From positions 6,200,001 through 6,264,000 of the forward strand of contig NZ_CP107845.1 in NCBI RefSeq assembly GCF_041431415.1: DNA of 64,000 nucleotides, in the 5' to 3' direction. Under the pieces are notes generated by a model. It was given only the letters and a program-made list of their open reading frames with translations. It made no database searches and was not told the origin of the DNA. Shown one piece after another: positions 9,018 through 17,340 of the stretch; the stretch's first letter is position 1; the number at the start of each line of letters is the position of its first letter. Position numbers and translations under genes: made by a program. This stretch comes from Streptomyces sp. NBC_00513. Its GTDB lineage: Bacteria > Actinomycetota > Actinomycetes > Streptomycetales > Streptomycetaceae.

Positions 9018-9526
9018 TGTCCACGCGCATCACCCTGGTCCGGGGGGACATCACCACCGAGGAGGTGGACGCGGTGGTCAACGCGGCCAATTCCTCGCTG
9101 CTCGGCGGCGGGGGAGTGGACGGCGCGATCCACCGGCGGGGCGGCCCGGAGATCCTCGCCGCCTGCGAGGACCTGCGGCGCTCCCACTACGGCAAGGGCC
9201 TCCCGACGGGCCGGGCCGTCGCCACGACGGCGGGCCGGCTCCCGGCCCGACACGTGATCCACACCGTCGGACCGGTCTGGTCCCCGGGCGACGACCGGTC
9301 GGAGCTGCTGGCGTCCTGCTACCGGGAGTCGCTGCGCGTAGCGGACGAGCTGGGCGCCCGTACGGTCGCCTTCCCGGCCATCTCCACCGGGATCTACGGC
9401 TGGCCGATGGACGACGGGGCGCGGATCGCGATCGAGACGGTGCGGGCGTCCGGGACCTCGGTGGAGGAGGTCCGCTTCGTGCTCTTCGGGACCGACGCGT
9501 ACGAGACCTTCGCCGCGGCCCTGTGA
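9017..9526 (+). CDS. Macro-domain O-acetyl-ADP-ribose deacetylase
   Basis: A 169-residue single macro domain. RGDITTEEVDAVVNAANSSL followed by GGGGVDGAIH contains the conserved Asn25 and Asp35 that position ADP-ribose, and PAISTGIYGWP is the second ligand-binding loop. Proteins of this YmdB/MacroD type remove acetyl from O-acetyl-ADP-ribose or mono-ADP-ribose from proteins. The ATG at 9017 overlaps the previous stop, so the flavoenzyme and this hydrolase form a two-gene unit. A very strong hairpin follows. Confidence 0.92.
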   Translation: MSTRITLVRGDITTEEVDAVVNAANSSLLGGGGVDGAIHRRGGPEILAACEDLRRSHYGKGLPTGRAVATTAGRLPARHVIHTVGPVWSPGDDRSELLASCYRESLRVADELGARTVAFPAISTGIYGWPMDDGARIAIETVRASGTSVEEVRFVLFGTDAYETFAAAL

Positions 9527-9534
9527 TCCTCGTC

Positions 9535-9595
9535 CCGGCCCGTTCCGTCCCCTGCTGACGGACCGGGTCCGTCAGCAGGGGACGGAACGGGCCGG
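9535..9595 (+). terminator. Perfect 29-bp hairpin terminator
   Basis: The arms 9535-9563 and 9567-9595 are exact reverse complements around a 3-base CGG loop. There is no T-tract, as is common in Streptomyces. It separates the macro-domain gene from recQ and could act in either direction. Confidence 0.8.
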
Positions 9596-9628
9596 CCGAT
9601 CATGGACCCCGGTGTCGGAGACGGTCGC

Positions 9629-9634
9629 TAGGCT
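9629..9634 (+). promoter_or_regulatory. -10 element of recQ (leaderless promoter)
   Basis: TAGGCT ends 6 bases before the recQ ATG and no ribosome-binding site lies between, which predicts transcription starting at or next to the start codon. No clear -35 is visible. Confidence 0.5.
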
Positions 9635-9640
9635 TCCGGT

Positions 9641-11653
<2,013 letters not shown>

Positions 11654-11691
11654 GACGCGGGGGAGCGGGCGGGCTCCCCGCAACGGCCGCC

Positions 11692-11722
11692 CGGCCCGCC
11701 GTCGCCCCTCGACGGCGGGCCG
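11692..11722 (+). terminator. Hairpin terminator after recQ
   Basis: A 13-bp perfect stem (11692-11704 with 11710-11722) with a 5-base loop lies 39 bases after the recQ stop. Confidence 0.65.
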
Positions 11723-11859
11723 CGCTCGCGCGTGGCCGGATGGAACCCACGCCACGCGGCGGTCAGTTGTGCGTGTGGCATCATGACCGCGTTGTCTGCC
11801 CGGGGATCACGAACCTCGGGCCGCGAGGGCGGCCGCCGAGTTTCGCCGGAGGACTGAGG

Positions 11860-12435
11860 ATGAAGGTGCCTGGCTCTGCGTTACCGGCCTCGGAGGACAG
11901 GCGACTCAGGCGGCGACTCAAGAAGGTCCGCCGCGCCTGCGAGGAGATGCTCGCGGAGTGGGGCATGGAGCACGGCTGCGGAATCGAGGAACTCCACGGG
12001 TACCTCAGCGAACGGCGCGGGCGGCCCATCCACCTGGTTCCGACGACTTTCCCCGAACGCCATCTCCTCGGCATCTGGCTGAAGTTGGACGACTTCGACG
12101 TCGTCGCCTTCGAGAAGTCGGCCTCGCCCGCCCACAAGGAACACATCATCGCCCACGAGCTGGCCCACATCGCCTTCGCGCACCGGGGGTCCGTGCGGCT
12201 GGACGGTGTCGAATCCGGTCCGCTGTTCGCGGACGTCGACCCCGCGGCCGTACAGGGCGCGCTCATGCGCTCCCGCTACAGCGACGGCGAGGAGCAGGAG
12301 GCCGAGACCATGGCCTCCCTCATCCTGGCGCGGGCCACGAAACGGTGGGTCGAACAGGCCTGGGCCGTCCCGGAGGAGGCCGCCGACGTCCTCGCGCGCA
12401 TCGAACGCGGCCTGGGGAAGCCGGACCAGCAGTGA
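11860..12435 (+). CDS. ImmA/IrrE-family metallo-endopeptidase with a TTA codon
   Basis: A 191-residue zinc protease of the COG2856 (ImmA/IrrE) type. The active-site helix HELAHIAFAH supplies two His ligands and the catalytic Glu (about residues 109-113), and the third ligand is probably Glu in EEQEAETMASL. Known relatives cleave HTH repressors, as in phage ImmA and Deinococcus IrrE. ATG 11860 follows a GGAGG site. Leu8 is encoded by TTA (11881-11883), so translation should depend on the bldA leucyl-tRNA and be confined to late growth. It overlaps the next gene by 4 bases. No HTH partner gene is adjacent, so the target is unknown. Confidence 0.88.
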   Translation: MKVPGSALPASEDRRLRRRLKKVRRACEEMLAEWGMEHGCGIEELHGYLSERRGRPIHLVPTTFPERHLLGIWLKLDDFDVVAFEKSASPAHKEHIIAHELAHIAFAHRGSVRLDGVESGPLFADVDPAAVQGALMRSRYSDGEEQEAETMASLILARATKRWVEQAWAVPEEAADVLARIERGLGKPDQQ

Positions 12436-13646
12436 CCACCCTCTACACCGTCCTCGCCTGGGTCTGCGCCTTCGTCGGGCTCGCCGCGTTCGCCTACCGG
12501 CTCCCGGACCTGCTGCGCCGACGGCACGACGTCGCGCTGTGGGCGCTGTGCGTGTACTTCCTGTGCTCCGGCATCAGTTTCCTCGTCGACCTGGACCAAC
12601 TCCGCCTGCACATCTCCGGCTTCTTCGGCCTGCCCAACATCACCTCGCTCATCACGCAGGTCGCGGTGGTCGTCCTCACCGCCGCGCAACAGGTGGTGCT
12701 CGTCCACTGGTCGGCGCCCCCCGACCAGGCCCGACGCATGGCCCGACAGCGGGTCCTGTTCTTCGGCGCGGCGCTCGCCGTGCTCGTCGTCGCCTCCTTC
12801 GCCGTCGGCCCCGTGGCACAGTCCGAGACGGCGACGTCGACGATCCTGCTGAGCATCCAGGACGGCCGATACGCCCTGTACATGTTCTTCTACCTGCTGA
12901 TCTGCGCCGTGGGGCAGGCGGAGACCGTGCGGCTCTCGCTGCGGTTCACCAAGGTCGCCAACCGGCAGTGGCTCGCGGCCGGCATGCGCACCGTCACCCT
13001 CGGCGCGAGCCTCATCCTGGTCTACTGCGTCACCCGGAGCATCCAGATCGCCGGCACCCGACTGGACTTCGACGGAGCGGCGCTCGACCCCGTCCAGTGG
13101 ACGTGCGGCAGCGTCGGGGCCCTGCTCCAGGTCACCGGATGGACCATCCCCTCCTGGGGGATCCACCTCACCCGCGTACGGGCCTGGGTCCGCAGCTATC
13201 GCGCGTACCTGTGCCTGCGCCCCCTGTGGGGCGCGCTCCACCAGGCCCTGCCCGACATCGCGTTGGCCCCGCCCAGGTCCTGGGCGCGCGACCTCCTCCC
13301 GCCCAGGGACCTGCACTACAGCCTCTACCGGCGCGTCATCGAGATACGCGACGGACAACTGATGCTGCGCACCTCGCTGTCCTACGACGAGTTCTCCCGG
13401 GTCGCCCGCTCCCTGGACCTCCCGGACGACCCGACCTCGCCCCTGGGCGAAGCCCTCCAGGTCCGGGCCGCCCTGAGCCGTTCCCCCGAGGAGAGGGCGG
13501 AACAGGACGACGCGTCCGGGATCCCCGCGCGCCCGCCGCACGAGGACTTCCGCGACGAGGTGCAGTGGCTGACCGAGGTCGCCTCGTCGTTCACCGCCCT
13601 GGGCCAGGACGGCCGGTGGCCCGCCGTCCGGACCGGCACGCCGTGA
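12432..13646 (+). CDS. Seven-helix membrane protein, MAB_1171c/DUF6545 type
   Basis: A 404-residue protein from GTG 12432, overlapping the protease stop by 4 bases. Seven hydrophobic helices fill residues 1-240, beginning with TLYTVLAWVCAFVGLAAFAY. A soluble cytoplasmic half (about 245-404) contains RSYRAYLCLRPLWGALH and YSLYRRVIEIRDGQL, features I associate with the MAB_1171c-like (DUF6545) family. These are often called putative transporters, but no transport motif is visible, and a 7TM receptor layout with an intracellular output domain fits equally well. It sits between a protease and a TPR-like gene with 4-base overlaps on both sides, pointing to a signalling complex. Function is unknown. 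Confidence 0.8.
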   Translation: MTTLYTVLAWVCAFVGLAAFAYRLPDLLRRRHDVALWALCVYFLCSGISFLVDLDQLRLHISGFFGLPNITSLITQVAVVVLTAAQQVVLVHWSAPPDQARRMARQRVLFFGAALAVLVVASFAVGPVAQSETATSTILLSIQDGRYALYMFFYLLICAVGQAETVRLSLRFTKVANRQWLAAGMRTVTLGASLILVYCVTRSIQIAGTRLDFDGAALDPVQWTCGSVGALLQVTGWTIPSWGIHLTRVRAWVRSYRAYLCLRPLWGALHQALPDIALAPPRSWARDLLPPRDLHYSLYRRVIEIRDGQLMLRTSLSYDEFSRVARSLDLPDDPTSPLGEALQVRAALSRSPEERAEQDDASGIPARPPHEDFRDEVQWLTEVASSFTALGQDGRWPAVRTGTP

Positions 13647-14545
13647 CCCCGACCGCCGCCCGCACCGTGGAGCGCCTCGTGGCCCTGGACGCCGCGCACG
13701 GCGCGACGGCCGCGCTGCCCGCCGTACGCCGGGCCCTGCGGGACTTCCCCGAACTCTCGGGCGACCCCGCGCCCGACCGCCGCCCGGACGTCGACCGGGT
13801 CGCCGCCCTGGCCGAACTGAGCGAGGTCGTCGGCTGGATCCTCTTCGACGCGGGGCTCCACCGCCAGGCCCACCGCGCCAACACGCGGGCCCTCACCCTC
13901 GCGGGGCGCTGCGGCGACCGCTGGACCGAGCGGCTCACCCTGCTGAACCACAGCATGCTCCAGACGGCCGCCGGAGACCCCCGGGGCGCCCTGGAGACGG
14001 CGGCCCGGGTGACCGGTCCGCGCCCCCTGCCCGCCCGGGTGGACAGCCTCGTCCTGATCCGGCGCGCCCACGCGACCGCCCTGCTGGGCGGCCGGCGCGA
14101 GTCCCGCCGGCTGATCTCGCGGGCCCGCAGCCGGTTCCTCGACGGCCTGTCCCGGCACGACCCGCACTGGGCCTGGTGGATCGACGAGAACGAACTGCGC
14201 GGCCACGAGGGCTGGGTCCTGGCCCGGCTGGGTGACTGGGACCGCGCCCTGCCCCTGCTGCACCGGGCGGCCACCGCCCCCGGGCCGTCCTACCGGCACC
14301 TCTTCGGCGCGGAGCTCCTCGCGGCCCTGGCCCGCGCCGGGGCCTGGACCGAGGCGCGGGACCTCATCGCGGACCTGGCCCCGCGCGCCGCCGCCATCGG
14401 TTCCGTACGCACCACCCGGACCCTCGCCGACGCCGCGACCGGGCTGCGCCGAGGCCCGCGCGTCCCCGCGTCGCTCAAGGACGCGGCGGCCCACCTCCTG
14501 GAGTGCCTGCCCGCACCGGTGGCGCGGAGCGACCGCCCGGCCTGA
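13643..14545 (+). CDS. Helical-repeat (TPR-like) protein
   Basis: A 300-residue all-helical protein from GTG 13643 (4-base overlap with the membrane gene). Repeated pairs such as ELSEVVGWILFDAGLHRQAHRAN, broken across helices, plus LLIRRAHATALLG-like and EGWVLARLGDWDRALPLLHRA segments look like TPR units. They resemble the C-terminal repeat region of Streptomyces Xre/TPR regulators, but there is no HTH domain here. It is probably a protein-protein or small-ligand receptor for the cassette. The family assignment rests on pattern only. Confidence 0.75.
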   Translation: MTPTAARTVERLVALDAAHGATAALPAVRRALRDFPELSGDPAPDRRPDVDRVAALAELSEVVGWILFDAGLHRQAHRANTRALTLAGRCGDRWTERLTLLNHSMLQTAAGDPRGALETAARVTGPRPLPARVDSLVLIRRAHATALLGGRRESRRLISRARSRFLDGLSRHDPHWAWWIDENELRGHEGWVLARLGDWDRALPLLHRAATAPGPSYRHLFGAELLAALARAGAWTEARDLIADLAPRAAAIGSVRTTRTLADAATGLRRGPRVPASLKDAAAHLLECLPAPVARSDRPA

Positions 14546-14613
14546 GACCCCTCCTCCACCAGTACACCGGGACTCCCGGGCATCATCGCGACCCACACAC
14601 AGACAGGGATCAC

Positions 14614-15099
14614 ATGCGCCACATCCGAATATCCATGCCCGCGGCGGCGGCCGTGCTCACGGCGGCCGTGCTCTTCTTCGCCGCCGGCAGCCCCGCGCTC
14701 GACACGGCCCCGCAGTCGCCGGTCGCCGCCTCGGTGGCGAACCAGGAACTCGCGCCGGGCAGCCGGGGCAGCGCCTACGTGTCCACCCACCTCTACTTCG
14801 GCACCGGGCGGCACAACGGCAACCCGCCGATCACCGAGGCGCAGTTCGACAAGTTCGTCACCGACGTGATCACCCCCCGCTTCCCGTCCGGCCTCACCCT
14901 CCAGGAGGCCCGCGGCCAGTGGAGGGACAAGGAGGGCGACATCAACCGGGAGAAGTCCTACGAGCTGACGGTCCTCTACCCGGCGGGCGAGGCCCGGGCG
15001 CGGGACGCCGACATCGAGTACATCCGCCGCCTCTACTGCAAGACCTGGGAGCTGGAGTCCGTCGGCCGCGCCGACGCCCTGGTCCGCGCCGACTTCTGA
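14614..15099 (+). CDS. Secreted DUF3574 protein
   Basis: A 161-residue exported protein. An N-terminal signal sequence (MRHIRISMPAAAAVLTAAVL, then FFAAGSPALD) is followed by a single DUF3574 domain with STHLYFGTG, EAQFDKFVTDVITPRFPSG and REKSYELTVLYP. The domain has no established activity. ATG 14614 is preceded by CAGGGA. The gap to the TPR-like gene is 68 bases, so it may be the last gene of the protease-membrane-TPR cassette or may have its own promoter. Confidence 0.85.
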   Translation: MRHIRISMPAAAAVLTAAVLFFAAGSPALDTAPQSPVAASVANQELAPGSRGSAYVSTHLYFGTGRHNGNPPITEAQFDKFVTDVITPRFPSGLTLQEARGQWRDKEGDINREKSYELTVLYPAGEARARDADIEYIRRLYCKTWELESVGRADALVRADF

Positions 15100-15207
15100 C
15101 GGGGCCCGGCCGGCCGGCGACTCCCGACCATCGCCGCCGGGCCGGGGCGCCCGGTCGGGGCGCCCCCGCCCCGGTGCGACCGCAGCGCCCCGGGGCGAGC
15201 CCTCGGC

Positions 15208-15213
15208 TAGGGT
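15208..15213 (+). promoter_or_regulatory. -10 element upstream of the PAS-GAF phosphatase
   Basis: TAGGGT is placed so that transcription would start near 15220, giving a leader of about 36 bases. That leader contains the GAGG site (15244-15247) used by the TTG start. Confidence 0.4.
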
Positions 15214-15255
15214 GATTCGGAAGGAAACAGGCCCACCAGCGACGAGGTCGGTGCG

Positions 15256-17325
15256 TTGGACACTTACCGGTCGGCGAGCGAGGTGCCGGACCCGCCGGTG
15301 GCGGCGGTCGGCTATGCGGGAGTGCTCCGCGAGCTGCTGCCGATCGCCCTGTGGCGGGAGGACGCCGACGGCCGCGTCGTGGAGTGGTCGCTGGCCGCGC
15401 AGGACCTGCTCGGCCACCGCCCCGAGGACATCCTGGGCCGGCCCGGCACCGCGGTCCTGGTCCCCGACGCCAACCGGGAGCTGGCCGACGACCTGACCCG
15501 GCGGGTGCAGGCGGGCGAGACCGTCGTCGGAACCCTTCCCGTGCGCCACCGGGACGGGCACCGCGTGACGATGGAGATGTGGATCGTGCCCGCCGCCGAC
15601 CCGCAGGGCCGCACGGGTGCCCTGCTCATCGCCGTGGAGACCTCCGAGGTCCTGAACATGCGGGACTCCCTCGTCGCCCTCCAGAGCCTCTTCACCCAAT
15701 CCCCGATAGGCCTCGCCACGCTCGGCCCCGACCTGCGGTTCCTGCGCGTCAACGACGCCCTGGCCCGCATGAACGGGGTCTCCGCGGCGGCGCACCTGGG
15801 CCGGCGTCTCACCGAGGTGGTCCCCGGGGTCAACGCGGTCGCCCTGGAGGCCACGATGCGGCAGGTCCTCGACGGGGGCACCGCCGTCGTCGACGTCCGG
15901 CGCACGGGCCGTACCGCCGCCGACCCCGACCACGACCGGACGTGGTCCTGCTCGTACGCCCCGCTGCTCGACGGGAGCGGTCGCAGGCTCGGCCTGATCG
16001 CCTCCCTCATCGACATCACCGAGGGCCAGCGGGCTCAACTGGAGGCCGAACGGGCCCGGACCCGCTTCGCCCTCCTCGCCGAGGCCGGCACCCGCATCGG
16101 CACCACCCTCGACCTCAACCAGACCGCCCGGGAGATCGTCGAGCTGCTCGTGCCCCAGCTCGCCGACTCGGCCGACGTACAGCTCCTGGAAGCCGTCCTC
16201 GACCCCGACGAGATGACCGGCGGGACCTCCACGCGCGGACTCCTGCGCAGACTGGCCGCCACCTTCCCCGACCCGACCGCGCCCACCGCGAAACTCGTCG
16301 CCGGGCAGACCTTCCAGATCCCGGTCGGGACGGTCTACGAGCGGGTCATCTCCGACGGCCGGCCCATGAACCTCTACCTCTCCGACATCCCGGCGCTGAT
16401 CACCGACCCCCGGGCCGAGCCCCTGCGCGCCTACCTCGCCACCCTGGGATCGGCGCGGCTGGTCCCGCTGGTCGCGCGCGGCAAGGTGCTCGGCGCCGTG
16501 GCCGTGACCCGGGTGCGCGAGCGCGAGCCCTTCGACGAGCAGGACTGCGTGCTCGTGGACGAGCTGGTGGCCCGCGCCGCCCTCAACATCGACAACGCAC
16601 GCATGTACACCACCCAGCGCCAGGCGGCCCTCACGCTCCAGCGCAGCCTCACCAACAGCGCCCTGCCCGAGGTCACCGGCCTCGAACTCACCGGCCGCTA
16701 CCTGCCCGCCAGCGACCACGACGTGGGCGGCGACTGGTACGACGTCATCCAGCTGCCCAGCGGACGGACCGGCCTGGTCATCGGCGACGTGATGGGCCAC
16801 GGGATCCACGCCGCGGCCGTCATGGGCCAGCTCCGCACCGCGGTGCGGACCCTCGCACGACACGACGTGCCGCCCGCCCTGATGCTCCGCTCCCTCGACG
16901 CGGTGGTCGCCGACCTGGGCGAGGACGAGATGGCCACCTGCGTCTACGCCGTCCACGACCCGGCCACCGGCGGCTGCGTGATCGCCCGCGCCGGCCACCC
17001 GCCGCCCGCCGTCGTCACCGCCGACGGGACGGTCACCTTCCTCGACGGACCGCCCGGAACCCCGCTGGGCACGGGCGGGCAGGACTTCCGCACCGAAGAG
17101 GTGTCGCTGCCCCCGGGGACCCTGCTGGCGCTGTACACCGACGGGCTGATCGAGTCCCGGGACCGCGACCTCGACCACGGCATGGAACGGCTGGCCCGCG
17201 CCCTGGGGCAGGTGGGACGGCCCCTGGAACAGCTCTGCGACGACATCCTCGACCTGCTGCCCGCCGCCCCGCAGGACGACGTGGCCGTCCTGCTGGCCCG
17301 TACGGTGCGCACCCCGCCGGCCTGA
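15256..17325 (+). CDS. PAS-PAS-GAF SpoIIE-family protein phosphatase
   Basis: A 689-residue cytoplasmic protein. Two PAS domains (about 20-130 and 140-265), a GAF domain (about 275-450) and a PP2C/SpoIIE phosphatase (about 465-685) follow in order. Phosphatase metal residues are in HDVGGDWYDV, IGDVMGHGIHAA, YTDGLIESRDRDL and PQDDVAVLL. Such proteins dephosphorylate anti-anti-sigma factors in partner-switching circuits. No kinase-type ATPase domain is present, unlike the converging neighbour. The start is taken as TTG 15256 with GAGG 8 bases upstream, because the frame has no ATG or GTG between the upstream stop (15208) and this point. Confidence 0.88.
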   Translation: MDTYRSASEVPDPPVAAVGYAGVLRELLPIALWREDADGRVVEWSLAAQDLLGHRPEDILGRPGTAVLVPDANRELADDLTRRVQAGETVVGTLPVRHRDGHRVTMEMWIVPAADPQGRTGALLIAVETSEVLNMRDSLVALQSLFTQSPIGLATLGPDLRFLRVNDALARMNGVSAAAHLGRRLTEVVPGVNAVALEATMRQVLDGGTAVVDVRRTGRTAADPDHDRTWSCSYAPLLDGSGRRLGLIASLIDITEGQRAQLEAERARTRFALLAEAGTRIGTTLDLNQTAREIVELLVPQLADSADVQLLEAVLDPDEMTGGTSTRGLLRRLAATFPDPTAPTAKLVAGQTFQIPVGTVYERVISDGRPMNLYLSDIPALITDPRAEPLRAYLATLGSARLVPLVARGKVLGAVAVTRVREREPFDEQDCVLVDELVARAALNIDNARMYTTQRQAALTLQRSLTNSALPEVTGLELTGRYLPASDHDVGGDWYDVIQLPSGRTGLVIGDVMGHGIHAAAVMGQLRTAVRTLARHDVPPALMLRSLDAVVADLGEDEMATCVYAVHDPATGGCVIARAGHPPPAVVTADGTVTFLDGPPGTPLGTGGQDFRTEEVSLPPGTLLALYTDGLIESRDRDLDHGMERLARALGQVGRPLEQLCDDILDLLPAAPQDDVAVLLARTVRTPPA

Positions 17326-17340
17326 CCCGGCGCGACACCG

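Noticed and set aside
15100..15180. Hairpin after the DUF3574 gene
   Set aside because: Several overlapping GC-rich pairings are possible but no single strong stem stands out, so I did not list a terminator.
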